DNA of 56,354 bases, taken from positions 1 through 56,354 of the forward strand of contig CALXLA010000035.1 of NCBI GenBank assembly GCA_944389075.1. The letters are read 5' to 3'. Below the pieces are notes generated by a model that was not told where the DNA came from, did no database searches, and worked only from the letters and a program-made list of their open reading frames with translations. Within the stretch, counting starts at the first letter, position 1; every line of letters starts with the position of its first letter. The DNA comes from an uncultured Spirochaetaceae bacterium (GTDB taxonomy: Bacteria > Spirochaetota > Spirochaetia > Sphaerochaetales > Sphaerochaetaceae). This document shows, one piece after another, positions 35,004 through 44,544 of the stretch. The position numbers were made by a program, and so were the translations under genes.

Positions 35004-37103
35004 CTAGAACAGCATCAGCTGTCCATCTTCCGGAGCCGTCTTCTCCTTTCCGAGAAGCTTCATGAACTCATCTTCGGAAACGATTCTGACGCCAAGTCTT
35101 TCAGCTTCCGCACGCTTCGAGCCGCCACCCTTTCCTGCAAGAAGATGCGTCGTCTTCGATGTAACGGAGGAAACTGTCCTGCCTCCCCTTGCCTCAATCT
35201 CTGCCAGAGCCTTTGAGCGCGGATTGAAATTCTCGAAGGAACCTGTCGCGCACCAGACCTGACCTGAGAAGATCTGCTCTTCCTCATCTTTCTTCTCATC
35301 CATCTCCGCACTGACATGCAGCCCTGCATCCCTGAGAGCATCAATGACAGCAATGATATGAGGATCCCTGAAGGCATTGATGACATTCTCTGCCATGATA
35401 TCTCCGAAACCCGGGAGCGATGCGAATACTGATGGATCTCCCTTTTCCGCAGCTTCCAGAAGCTTGTCAAAGCTGTCAAAGCCCCCATTCACGAGAATAC
35501 CGGCATTCTTCTTGCCGAGCTCGGCAATCCCAAGCGATGAAAGCACTGTGACGAATGGTCTGGTACGGCTTTCCTCGATACCGGCTTTCAGCAATGCTGC
35601 TGACTTCTCCCCGAATCCCGGAAGGCCTGCAGCTGAGGAAAAATCGTTCCTGTATATATCACTGATGCTGTCCAGCATGCCTGCCTTGTAGAGGATATCG
35701 ACAGTCTTCGGGCCAAGCGTCTCTATATCCATCTGATCTGAGGATGCGAAGAAGGAGATCCTTCCTCTCACCTGATCAGGACAATCATAGTTCGGACAGT
35801 AATCGAGTGCCCCTATATGTTTCAGAGGGCTTCCGCAACATGGGCAATTGGAAGGAAGCCTGAATGTCGTATTGCCGCTGTCATTCTTCTCCGTGACACG
35901 CTCAACTGCCGGAATCACATCACCGCGCTTTGAAATCGATACAGTGTCCCCAATCGCAAGCTCCAGCTCATCTATATATTCCTGGTTGTGAAGCGTCGCG
36001 CGCCTGATCGTCGAGCCACCGAGCTTTGTCGGAGTTATCTCGGCAACAGGTGTTATGCGCCCTGTACGGCCAACCTGCACCGTGACATCGAGAAGCTTTG
36101 CCTCAGCCTGTGGCGACTCGAACTTATAAGCTATGGCCCATCTCGGATGATGCTCTGTATAGCCGAAGCGGTCCCTGACATCGAGCTCATCGATCTTGAA
36201 GACAAGACCATCGATCTCATATCCAAGATCTGGTCTGGCGGCTGTCATCTCGGCAATATAGGTATCAAGCTGGGAGAATGAGTATGCCTTTCCCTTTATC
36301 CCTGCCGCTGAAAGCCTTTTCTCCGCTTCTTCCGCAGTAGAGCAGAAAAACGCGAAGTCCTCATCGATTGTGAAGCCGAGGGCTTTAAGCTTTGCGAGAA
36401 TATTCAGATGATCCGGAGGAGTCTGGCTCCTATCGGCCCAGAAGCCCTCATAACAGAAAATCCTGAGCGGAACAAGTTTTGCCTCTGATGATTTCTGCCT
36501 TCTGACAGTCCCCGCTGCGAGATTGCGCGGATTGGCAGCACGTTTCTGCACATCAGGTTCCATTGCATTCAGCTTCTCGAAATCTGACTTGCTTATATAG
36601 ACTTCTCCCCTGACTGCCAGGGTGACAGATTCAGGAAGCGAAAGAGGAACGCTCTGCATCGTCATGATATTCGCAGTGACATCATTGCCTACCTCACCGT
36701 TTCCCCTTGTGACAGCCCTGACAAGGAGCCCGTCCTCATAATAAAGAACCATCGACACGCCATCGATCTTCTCCTCTGCGGCAAATGACAGCATCCCGCC
36801 TTCCTTTGCGATGGATTTGTCGAAGAATTCCCTCACTTCTTCTTCTGAATATGCTTTGTCCAGAGAAAGAACAGGTATCGTATGCCTTACTTCGGGAAAG
36901 TCATTCGTAAGGTCAGATCCAACCCTCTTTGTAGGTGAATCAGGATGCGCGAGTTCCGGATGAGCGGCCTCCAGTTCAATCAACCTGTCGGTCAGCCGGT
37001 CATACTCGCCATCGGAGATGAGGGATACGCCCTCTTTGTAGTATTTATCCTGATAAAGCTTCAGCTCCTGCGTAAGAGCATCGATTTCTTCCTTAACGTT
37101 CAT
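35004..37103 (-). CDS. ligA: NAD+-dependent DNA ligase
   Basis: A 699-aa LigA of full length, sealing nicks during replication and repair. The Ia domain, the adenylated lysine in EEKIDGVSM (Lys112), the OB fold, a four-cysteine zinc finger (CPCCG...CPNYDCP), helix-hairpin-helix repeats (LPGFGEKSAA, LPGFGDIMA) and a C-terminal BRCT domain are all present in the normal order. The ATG has no Shine-Dalgarno. TATAAT ends seven bases upstream, so the message is probably leaderless. It is transcribed divergently from the molybdoenzyme operon, and the two promoters share their -35 region. Confidence 0.96.
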   Translation of the reverse strand: MNVKEEIDALTQELKLYQDKYYKEGVSLISDGEYDRLTDRLIELEAAHPELAHPDSPTKRVGSDLTNDFPEVRHTIPVLSLDKAYSEEEVREFFDKSIAKEGGMLSFAAEEKIDGVSMVLYYEDGLLVRAVTRGNGEVGNDVTANIMTMQSVPLSLPESVTLAVRGEVYISKSDFEKLNAMEPDVQKRAANPRNLAAGTVRRQKSSEAKLVPLRIFCYEGFWADRSQTPPDHLNILAKLKALGFTIDEDFAFFCSTAEEAEKRLSAAGIKGKAYSFSQLDTYIAEMTAARPDLGYEIDGLVFKIDELDVRDRFGYTEHHPRWAIAYKFESPQAEAKLLDVTVQVGRTGRITPVAEITPTKLGGSTIRRATLHNQEYIDELELAIGDTVSISKRGDVIPAVERVTEKNDSGNTTFRLPSNCPCCGSPLKHIGALDYCPNYDCPDQVRGRISFFASSDQMDIETLGPKTVDILYKAGMLDSISDIYRNDFSSAAGLPGFGEKSAALLKAGIEESRTRPFVTVLSSLGIAELGKKNAGILVNGGFDSFDKLLEAAEKGDPSVFASLPGFGDIMAENVINAFRDPHIIAVIDALRDAGLHVSAEMDEKKDEEEQIFSGQVWCATGSFENFNPRSKALAEIEARGGRTVSSVTSKTTHLLAGKGGGSKRAEAERLGVRIVSEDEFMKLLGKEKTAPEDGQLMLF

Positions 37104-37110
37104 GGCCTAG

Positions 37111-37139
37111 ATTATATAGGATAGCCCGATTCTTGCTAA
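37111..37139 (-). promoter_or_regulatory. ligA promoter, leaderless type
   Basis: TTAGCA (37134-37139) and TATAAT (37111-37116) on the minus strand, 17 bases apart, with seven bases from the -10 box to the ATG at 37103. The -35 box overlaps that of the divergent promoter at 37133-37138, so the two should compete. Confidence 0.55.
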
Positions 37140-37161
37140 TCGCAATTTTAGATGGTAATCT
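37133..37161 (+). promoter_or_regulatory. Molybdoenzyme operon promoter, leaderless type
   Basis: TTGCTA (37133-37138) and TAATCT (37156-37161), 17 bases apart, with six bases to the ATG at 37168 and no Shine-Dalgarno. The -10 match is weak (three of six), so this promoter may need an activator. Confidence 0.4.
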
Positions 37162-37167
37162 CAGAAC

Positions 37168-39099
37168 ATGGCTGATCGTAAGAATTTCTCACGCTACAAG
37201 ATGCGCTGCGGCATGCTTATGCGCTCAGACAGCTGCGGCAGGAAAATCGAAGAGATAACACTGCCAAAGCAGGGCCAGTACACGCTTCTTCTGACGGCGA
37301 AGGATATACCGGGAAGCAACAGCCTTCCTTTTTTTTCCGATACGCGGGAGATGATGGCATCGGAAAGAATCGCATATCCCGGACAGATCATCTGTGCGCT
37401 GTTCGCGCCGGACTATGAGATTGCGGCTATGCAGATGCGCACCATAGAGGCGAAACTGTCGGAAGATGAGAGCTTCGAAGAGCCTGCGATGCCAGATATG
37501 CTTGAGTATTCATGGGGCGAGTTCACGCCTGATGAGGAAGAGAAAGCAAAGCTGAAGACTGTCGAATCTGCATTCACGCTCAGCCATGAATCGCATCCTA
37601 CCAATATCATGTACACAGTGACTGCATGGAGAGAGAACAGCAAGATCCATATAGAGACCCCTTGCGAATGGGTGGATCTGATAAAGAGCGCTGCCGCTGC
37701 GGCCATCATGTATCCGAAGGAAAGCATAGTTATCCATCAGCTTCCACACAGAAGCAGATATGATGAATTCCTGATAAATCCGGCTATAGTTTCCGCTATT
37801 GCCGCAGTTGCTGTCATACGGACAGGTCTTCCTTGCGAAATAAAGGATATGACTGTCTTCTCTCGTCCGGGAATCGAAGTCAGGAGGAAGACGATTACAG
37901 ACGAGGACGGAAAACCTTTGTCAGAAACAGTATCAATGACTGTCGACATGGGAGCATCGCCGCTGATTCCCGAAGAATACCAGCGCCAGGCAATGACAGG
38001 GCTCATACCTCCATATCCGCTGAAAGAATTCCATGGCTCCGTCGATATCAGATCATCAGCGCTTGCGCCTGCGGCCTTCACAGGATCATTGGGTTATTCC
38101 GAAGCCCTTGCATCCACTGAGTATCATATCTCAAGGCTTGCGGAAGCTACGGAAATGACACCATATGCATACCGCGGGAATATTGAGAAAAGGCGTTTCA
38201 CGGACTATCTTCCCGGGTTTGAGCTTGAGGATCAGAGAAAGACGATGACTGCCGCTGCCACAGCCTCAACATATGAACGCAAATGGTTCGCGAACAACTT
38301 CCAGCGCCATTCATTCGGGATACTGGGCTATATAAAGGGAATCGGTCTTGCATCAGGAACAGGAATATCAGGCTTCTCGACGACATTCGCAAGAGCTGCG
38401 AAATTCCGCTCTATGATGACATATACGCAGAAGCACAATGTGACAATAAACACATCAGCGCTAAATCATCCGAATATGCAGAAGATCTGGCGCACATTGA
38501 TATCCGACAAGATAAATCCGGGACATCCGGAGACTGTCATGTTCCTCGATCCATCACAGGATACGCTCGATGCGGGCCCTGATGTCCTTTCAAGGATAAT
38601 ATCGTCACTGACACCGCAGCTTGAGAGCGCTGCAAGGAAGCTTGCGGTACTCAAGGATGAGGAGGCCCTGCCTGTCTCAGTGATGTTTGATGCGCAGAAT
38701 ACGGCTCTGCCCTGCGAATTCCAGAACGCGGGCTATGCCACAGTAGTTGCGGAGATCATAATAAACGAAACTGATTTCTACCCTACTGTAACAGCTGTCT
38801 GGGCAGATATAATACTTCCCCAGATGCTCAATGAGGCATCGCTCAGGAATGCAGTGAAGAGATCGATACTGAGCACGATCGCAGAATGCGGATTCATGAT
38901 TCCACTCGATTTCGAAATGCATCTCGGAATTACGGCGACAGGAACAGATACGACTGTCTCGTCACTTGCATCGCTTATGAAAGCCCTTACCATAGGAGCA
39001 CTCAGCAATGCGTTGTATCAGGTAGCCGGAAAAGAAGGAAGCATGCTCCCGACATCAAGCAGCATGCTGGAGAAAGTACTCGGCAGAAGCCAGATATAG
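37168..39099 (+). CDS. Xanthine-dehydrogenase-like molybdopterin subunit, divergent
   Basis: A 643-aa protein matching the large subunit of xanthine dehydrogenase/aldehyde oxidase enzymes. The first 100 residues follow the a/b-hammerhead domain (LLLTAKDIPG, RIAYPGQIICALFA), and the remainder follows the molybdopterin-binding domain (ITDEDGKPLSETVSMTVDMG, CEFQNAGYATVVAEI). It is about 100 residues shorter than usual (about 760), and I cannot find the GGGFGxK-type cofactor motif or the catalytic glutamate context, so activity and substrate are uncertain. It is the first of three coupled genes. No cofactor-synthesis genes are in the window. Confidence 0.75.
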   Translation: MADRKNFSRYKMRCGMLMRSDSCGRKIEEITLPKQGQYTLLLTAKDIPGSNSLPFFSDTREMMASERIAYPGQIICALFAPDYEIAAMQMRTIEAKLSEDESFEEPAMPDMLEYSWGEFTPDEEEKAKLKTVESAFTLSHESHPTNIMYTVTAWRENSKIHIETPCEWVDLIKSAAAAAIMYPKESIVIHQLPHRSRYDEFLINPAIVSAIAAVAVIRTGLPCEIKDMTVFSRPGIEVRRKTITDEDGKPLSETVSMTVDMGASPLIPEEYQRQAMTGLIPPYPLKEFHGSVDIRSSALAPAAFTGSLGYSEALASTEYHISRLAEATEMTPYAYRGNIEKRRFTDYLPGFELEDQRKTMTAAATASTYERKWFANNFQRHSFGILGYIKGIGLASGTGISGFSTTFARAAKFRSMMTYTQKHNVTINTSALNHPNMQKIWRTLISDKINPGHPETVMFLDPSQDTLDAGPDVLSRIISSLTPQLESAARKLAVLKDEEALPVSVMFDAQNTALPCEFQNAGYATVVAEIIINETDFYPTVTAVWADIILPQMLNEASLRNAVKRSILSTIAECGFMIPLDFEMHLGITATGTDTTVSSLASLMKALTIGALSNALYQVAGKEGSMLPTSSSMLEKVLGRSQI

Positions 39100-39109
39100 G
39101 AGGCCTTGA

Positions 39110-39592
39110 TTGAAAGTCGATTGCACAATAGATGGGAAAACGCTTTCATTGTCCCTCAATTCAGATAAGCCGCTTTCGCTTGTCATAAGCGAGAACCTCG
39201 GCTCGGGAAGCGGTACGAATCACTGCAATGGCAATCTCTGCGGCATGTGCGCAGTGCTGATTGACGGCAAGCCAATGCTGAGCTGTCTGGTTCCTGCTTT
39301 CGAGCTCAGGGGAAAGGAAATACAGACATTCGATGGCTTCAGGAGAACAAAGGCCTGCAAGGATATAGAGAAGGCATATGATGCTGTAGGGGCATACCCC
39401 TGCTCTGACTGCTATGAGGCAAGAACTATCATCTTCCATTCGCTGATTGCGGACGAAGTAACCGACAGGGCAGAAATCCTCAAAGAGCTGTCAGTCATAA
39501 AATGCAGCTGCATGGATCCTGAAGATCAGGTAGCAATAGTGAGGCAGGGAATGGCAATAAGGAGCGGAAAACGTGTTAGACGGATACAATAG
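39110..39592 (+). CDS. Xanthine-dehydrogenase-like 2Fe-2S subunit
   Basis: A 160-aa small subunit with two 2Fe-2S sites. Cys39, 44, 47 and 59 form the plant-ferredoxin-type site (CNGNLCGMC then SC), and Cys98, 101, 132 and 134 form the second (CSDC ... CSC), at canonical spacing. It passes electrons from the molybdenum centre to FAD. The start is TTG, about six bases after an AGGAGG site. The common CGFCTPG motif reads CSDCYEA here, another sign of divergence. It overlaps the FAD subunit gene by 20 bases. Confidence 0.88.
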   Translation: MKVDCTIDGKTLSLSLNSDKPLSLVISENLGSGSGTNHCNGNLCGMCAVLIDGKPMLSCLVPAFELRGKEIQTFDGFRRTKACKDIEKAYDAVGAYPCSDCYEARTIIFHSLIADEVTDRAEILKELSVIKCSCMDPEDQVAIVRQGMAIRSGKRVRRIQ

Positions 39593-40508
39593 CAGCTCAA
39601 TCGACAGGAATATATACGAAGGGCTGAGCTCTCCGAATATTCACACGCCTCACAACATGGCGGAGTTTGCATCAATCATAATGCACTACCCTGAAGCCGA
39701 GCTCTGGGCGGGCGGCACATTCCTTATGACACGTCCCGATTCATATCCTTCGAAGAAGATGGGAAGGGAGATAATATCGCTCGCATCAATGGAAGAGCTC
39801 CACAGGTTCCAGAGGAATGACAGATTCGCTGAATTCGGCGCGATGGTGACGCTTGATGAGGTCATGAGCACAGGAAAAGCAGTTCTGCCAAAGGTACTTC
39901 TTGACAACATCAGGTCAATCGGCTCAAGGCTCATAACAAGGAAAGCGACTATCGGAGGCGCAATCGCCGCAAGGGAGATCTCAACATCATTTCCTGGCAC
40001 CCTGATATCTCTGGATGCTACAGCTGAAGTGAGATTCATCAAGAAGAAAAGACTCCATTCAAGATGGATACAGCTTACGAGGATGCTGGACAAGAATGGA
40101 AAGATATCAATCCCATCAGGTGGCATGATATCCCGCATAAGAATCTCTTTCTCAGACAAGGACTGCCAGTCATTCTCTTCCATTGGTTCTGTGCTGACAG
40201 CTCCTGACGAGACTGTCGCAATCGCATTCACAGCAGCACTCGATCAGGATGTTCTGAACAATCCAACCATCGCATTCACATACCCGAATATAGGCATCGT
40301 CTATTCCAGGGATATTGATAATGTCTTCTCTTCCCTGAGGCTCCCTATCGATGAGACGGAATTCCGTTCGCTTGAGCAAATCATCTTCACATTCATCGAC
40401 TCATCAGTCCAGAATCTCAGCAAACTCCAGCGTACTCGCACAAGCGGGATCCTCAGGTCTATAATAGATAGCCTGAACGAGAAATCGCTGACATCGCCAG
40501 CTTCTTAA
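39573..40508 (+). CDS. Xanthine-dehydrogenase-like FAD subunit
   Basis: A 311-aa medium subunit of the molybdenum hydroxylase family. The FAD-binding AELWAGGTFLM segment (near residues 42-52) and TRKATIGGAIA (near 121-131) are recognisable forms of the AGGTD and ATxGGN motifs. The C-terminal CODH-flavoprotein-type domain is present. It starts at a GTG preceded by AGGAG inside the 2Fe-2S gene. With the two upstream genes it makes a complete three-part enzyme, possibly oxidising purines or another N-heterocycle. The dnaE gene follows ten bases later. Confidence 0.82.
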   Translation: MLDGYNSSSIDRNIYEGLSSPNIHTPHNMAEFASIIMHYPEAELWAGGTFLMTRPDSYPSKKMGREIISLASMEELHRFQRNDRFAEFGAMVTLDEVMSTGKAVLPKVLLDNIRSIGSRLITRKATIGGAIAAREISTSFPGTLISLDATAEVRFIKKKRLHSRWIQLTRMLDKNGKISIPSGGMISRIRISFSDKDCQSFSSIGSVLTAPDETVAIAFTAALDQDVLNNPTIAFTYPNIGIVYSRDIDNVFSSLRLPIDETEFRSLEQIIFTFIDSSVQNLSKLQRTRTSGILRSIIDSLNEKSLTSPAS

Positions 40509-40518
40509 GGAGAAATTC

Positions 40519-43500
40519 TTGAGCTTCGTACATCTACACAATCATACAGACTATTCGCTCCTTGACGGGGCTGCATCCATTCCCAGATATATAAAGAAGG
40601 CGCAGGAATGCGGCATGACATCTCTCGCCATCACCGACCATGGGAACATGTTCGGTGCGGTCACCTTCTATGAGGCATGCAGGAAAGCCGGGATAAATCC
40701 CATCATCGGTACAGAGTTCTATGTCGCAGCCGGTGACAGGAGGGATCGTACCCCAACACCTGAAGGCAAGGGTTACTATCACCTCATCCTCCTTGCGATG
40801 AATGACAACGGCTACCACAACCTGATGGAGCTGAACTCGATCGCATACAAGGAAGGCTTCTACTACAAGCCGAGAATCGACAGGGAGACCCTGACGACAT
40901 ACAGCAGTGACCTGATCTGTCTCTCAGCCTGTCTTGCCGGCGAAATACCCAGGAAGCTTCTTATGCAGGGATATGACAAGGCGAAGGAGAGCGCACAATG
41001 GTACAAGGACCTGTTCGGAGACAGATACTACCTTGAACTTCAGGACCATGGGCTCCCCGAGCAGAAAGAAGTGAATCCCCAGCTTGTGAAGCTCTCAAAG
41101 GAACTGGATATTCCTCTTGTCTGTACCAATGATATCCACTACATAGAGAAGAGTGACTGGAATGCCCATGACACGCTGCTGTGCATAGGCACCGCCGCCA
41201 AGAAGAACGACAAGAACAGGCTCCGCTACAAGGAAGGCGAGTTCTACTTCAGGACTCCTGAGGAGATGGAAGAGCTCTTCTCATGGTGCCCGGAGGCTGT
41301 GGAGAACACAGGAAAGATAGCAGAGAGATGCCAGCTTGAGATAAAGTTCCCGGGACCTACGTTCCCTAACTGTACCATTCCTGAGGGCTTCAAGGATGAG
41401 GCTGATTACCTTACCTACCTCGCCAATGAGGGACTGAGAAAGAGATGTCCTGTCGTGACTGATGAGCTGCAGCAGAGACTTGACTATGAGCTCGGGATAA
41501 TCATCCAGATGGGTTTCCCTGCATACTTCCTCATCGTCCGCGACTACATACACTGGGCAAAGACACATGACATCCCTGTAGGACCGGGAAGAGGAAGCGG
41601 CGCTGGTTCCCTTGTCGCCTACTCCATCACGATCACCGATGTCGATCCGATGAAGTACAACCTGCTCTTCGAGAGATTCCTCAATCCTGAACGTGTATCT
41701 CTCCCTGATTTCGATGTTGACTTCTGTTTCGAAGGGCGCAGCCGTGTCATCGACTATGTGACTGAGCACTACGGCAAGGACAAAGTCGGCCAGATCATAA
41801 CATTCGGAACTCTCAAGCCAAAGCAGGTAGTTAAAGATGTCGCGCGTGTACTGGATATTCCATATGATGAGGCGAACAAGATATGCTCATACATCCCTGA
41901 TGAGCTGAAAATGACGCTTGCGAAAGCTTTTGATGCAGAACCGAAGCTTGGAGAGATAAGAGCCCGCGGAGGAATCTATGAGGAACTTTTCGACACTGCA
42001 TTCCGTCTTGAGGGCCTCAACAGACATTCATCGCTCCATGCCGCAGGCGTTGTGATCGGCAAGGAAGTGCTTTCTCACTATGTCCCGCTCTTCGTCGATC
42101 CGAAGACAGGATCGGTAGCGACCCAGTACCCTATGACACAGATAGAGAACTGCGGACTTGTGAAGATGGACTTCCTTGGCCTCAAGACGCTGACGCTGAT
42201 CAAGCATACTATAGAGCTTATCCACAAGCATACACCGGACTTCGACATAAACAAGATAGACGAGCACGACAAGAAGACATTCGACATGCTCGACAAAGGC
42301 GATTCAAAGTGCGTGTTCCAGTTCGAATCAGATGGAATGGCGAACATCCTGAAAAGAGAAAAGCCCTCCACAATCGAAGAGCTCGTCGCTCTCAATGCGC
42401 TCTATCGTCCGGGACCTATGCAGTACATTGATCAGTACATCGATTCAAAGCTCGGGAAGCGCGCAATCGAATACCCGGATCCGTGTCTTGAGGACATTCT
42501 GAAGGAGACATACGGCGTAATTGTCTATCAGGAACAGGTAATGAAGGTCGCGCAGGTAATCGCAGGATACACACTGGGCCAGGCAGATATCCTCAGAAGA
42601 ATCATGGGCAAGAAGAAGGTCTATGAGCTTGCTGAGCAGCTTGTGAAATTCAAGGCAGGTGCTGTGAAGAATGGATTCACAGAAGAACATGCCGAAGAGA
42701 TCTTCCATATTCTTGAGCCATTCGCAGGCTATGGATTCAACAAGTCCCATGCCGTCGCTTACTCTGTAGTTGCATACCAGACTGCATTCCTCAAGGCAAA
42801 TTATCCTGCTGAATTCCTTGCGGCGAACCTTACGAACGAAATGGGCAATCCGGGAAAATTCACGGAATACCTGAACCTTGCGCCTAAATATGGACTCAGG
42901 ATATTGCCGCCATCGATAAACAAATCAGATATGCATTTCAATGTCTCCGACGGCGATATCATCTATGGGCTTGCCGGTATCAAGGGAGTCGGCGAAGGCG
43001 TTGTCGATATCATAGTCAAGGAAAGAGAAGCCCATGGACCTTATCAGTCATTCATCGACTTCATTTCGAGGCAGAACGAAGGAGTCGTCAACTCAAAGCT
43101 CCTTGAATCGCTGATCAAAGCAGGTGCTTTCGATGAGCTCGGTACGGACAGGGCTGTGCTTCTCGCGAATCTGGATGATGCGATCAGATATGACAGAAGC
43201 ATGAAAAGCGAGACAGCTTTCGGCCAGCTCTCGCTTTTCGGAGATGAGGATGAGTCCATTTTCCACTTCGACATGCGTCCTGTAGATCCGATGCCTCTTG
43301 CTGAGAAGCTCCAGCTTGAGAAGGAATACCTTGGCTTCTATATCTCTGGTCATCCGCTCGATAAGTATGCAGAGCAGATTGAAGCCTGCGTGAGGGCGGA
43401 TCTCTCGAATCCTTCTACGATAGTGCTCAAGAAACCACAGGCTCTCATCGCACAGGTGGCGGCAATCAGACAGATCATCACGAAAGACAAGAAGAAGATG

Positions 43501-43923
43501 GGCTTCTTCACGCTTCAGACTAAAGAAGGCGATGTAGATGCTGTTGCATTCCCCAAGCTTTATGAGCAGATCATGGACACTGTGGAAGAAGATGGCATCT
43601 ATGGTTTCATGGGAGCATTCGACCAGAAGGACAAGGAAGCGAAACTGTCTTTCCTGATCGATAAGGTTGTCAGACCTGAGGAGCTCCAGCCGGATGCCGT
43701 ACAGATGATACATATCTCATTCAAGGACTTCATCCCGGATCAGGTTCAGGCTGTCGCGAGAAGGCTCAAGGAAAGCGAGGGCTACACACCTGTCGGCCTT
43801 TCGCTGAAAAAGGAATCCGGCTATGAGCTTCAGGCTGGAGCCGGATACTTCGTAAGCTACTCACGGGAACTGATGGATGACCTCAGGGGAATGGATATCG
43901 TAGACAGGGCCTGGATATCATAG
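40519..43923 (+). CDS. dnaE: DNA polymerase III alpha subunit
   Basis: An 1134-aa replicative polymerase of normal length. The N-terminal PHP domain (HLHNHTDYSLLDGA), the palm with GRGSGAGSLVAY and the catalytic aspartates in PDFDVDF (near residue 400), the thumb/fingers (ALYRPGPM), a helix-hairpin-helix (YGLAGIKGVGEG) and the C-terminal OB fold are in order. The start is TTG with AAGGAG upstream, giving SFVHLHNHT. It is a DnaE1-type enzyme without an exonuclease domain. It follows the molybdoenzyme genes at ten bases, which is unusual company and may be simple read-through. Confidence 0.97.
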   Translation: MSFVHLHNHTDYSLLDGAASIPRYIKKAQECGMTSLAITDHGNMFGAVTFYEACRKAGINPIIGTEFYVAAGDRRDRTPTPEGKGYYHLILLAMNDNGYHNLMELNSIAYKEGFYYKPRIDRETLTTYSSDLICLSACLAGEIPRKLLMQGYDKAKESAQWYKDLFGDRYYLELQDHGLPEQKEVNPQLVKLSKELDIPLVCTNDIHYIEKSDWNAHDTLLCIGTAAKKNDKNRLRYKEGEFYFRTPEEMEELFSWCPEAVENTGKIAERCQLEIKFPGPTFPNCTIPEGFKDEADYLTYLANEGLRKRCPVVTDELQQRLDYELGIIIQMGFPAYFLIVRDYIHWAKTHDIPVGPGRGSGAGSLVAYSITITDVDPMKYNLLFERFLNPERVSLPDFDVDFCFEGRSRVIDYVTEHYGKDKVGQIITFGTLKPKQVVKDVARVLDIPYDEANKICSYIPDELKMTLAKAFDAEPKLGEIRARGGIYEELFDTAFRLEGLNRHSSLHAAGVVIGKEVLSHYVPLFVDPKTGSVATQYPMTQIENCGLVKMDFLGLKTLTLIKHTIELIHKHTPDFDINKIDEHDKKTFDMLDKGDSKCVFQFESDGMANILKREKPSTIEELVALNALYRPGPMQYIDQYIDSKLGKRAIEYPDPCLEDILKETYGVIVYQEQVMKVAQVIAGYTLGQADILRRIMGKKKVYELAEQLVKFKAGAVKNGFTEEHAEEIFHILEPFAGYGFNKSHAVAYSVVAYQTAFLKANYPAEFLAANLTNEMGNPGKFTEYLNLAPKYGLRILPPSINKSDMHFNVSDGDIIYGLAGIKGVGEGVVDIIVKEREAHGPYQSFIDFISRQNEGVVNSKLLESLIKAGAFDELGTDRAVLLANLDDAIRYDRSMKSETAFGQLSLFGDEDESIFHFDMRPVDPMPLAEKLQLEKEYLGFYISGHPLDKYAEQIEACVRADLSNPSTIVLKKPQALIAQVAAIRQIITKDKKKMGFFTLQTKEGDVDAVAFPKLYEQIMDTVEEDGIYGFMGAFDQKDKEAKLSFLIDKVVRPEELQPDAVQMIHISFKDFIPDQVQAVARRLKESEGYTPVGLSLKKESGYELQAGAGYFVSYSRELMDDLRGMDIVDRAWIS

Positions 43924-43971
43924 GTAGCCAATCTGCGAATTCATCCTTAATTTAATCAATGGAGGAAAACA

Positions 43972-44544
43972 ATGGATTTTCTAATGACTGCCTCGCTCTT
44001 CCTGGCAAGACTCATAGAGGTTTACTCGTTCCTTATCTGGATAAGGATATTCATATCATGGTTCAATCCATACCCGAGACCGGGCTCTATGACCTACTAT
44101 CTTGCCATGGTGATCGATCCATACCTGAATCTCTTCAGATCATCGAGATACACGATCGGAATGTTTGACTTCTCGCCCATCATCGGAGTCGGAATACTCT
44201 CGATCTTCCAGTCGATATTCACTGTATTCGGGCAATTCGGAACAATCACATTCGGTCTTATTCTCGCATTCGTGCTCAGTGCCTTCTGGTCATATGGTGT
44301 CTCTCTTATGATATGGGTCGCAGGCTTCTCTGCTGTCATACGCATAATATCAATGCTGATGCACTCCTATGCACCGATGTCAGATCCTTTCCAGAGGTTA
44401 TCCAACATGATAAGAGGATCCTTCCCGAGGATGAGCGAAATGGGAGTCGCTATCATTGAGCTTATCATCATTGTCCTTCTTTATTTTGTCATGAAGAACA
44501 TATTCGGAATACTAATCACATTAGCTGCCAGGATCCCGTTCTGA
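43972..44544 (+). CDS. YggT family membrane protein
   Basis: A 190-aa integral membrane protein with two YggT-type repeats. IRIFISWFNPYPRPGS and DPYLNLFRS are the typical loop motifs, and the second half repeats the pattern (RLSNMIRG). The function is unresolved in bacteria; osmotic or cell-division roles are proposed for relatives. GGAGG is six bases before the ATG. Its stop overlaps the recG start by one base (TGATG). Confidence 0.85.
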   Translation: MDFLMTASLFLARLIEVYSFLIWIRIFISWFNPYPRPGSMTYYLAMVIDPYLNLFRSSRYTIGMFDFSPIIGVGILSIFQSIFTVFGQFGTITFGLILAFVLSAFWSYGVSLMIWVAGFSAVIRIISMLMHSYAPMSDPFQRLSNMIRGSFPRMSEMGVAIIELIIIVLLYFVMKNIFGILITLAARIPF

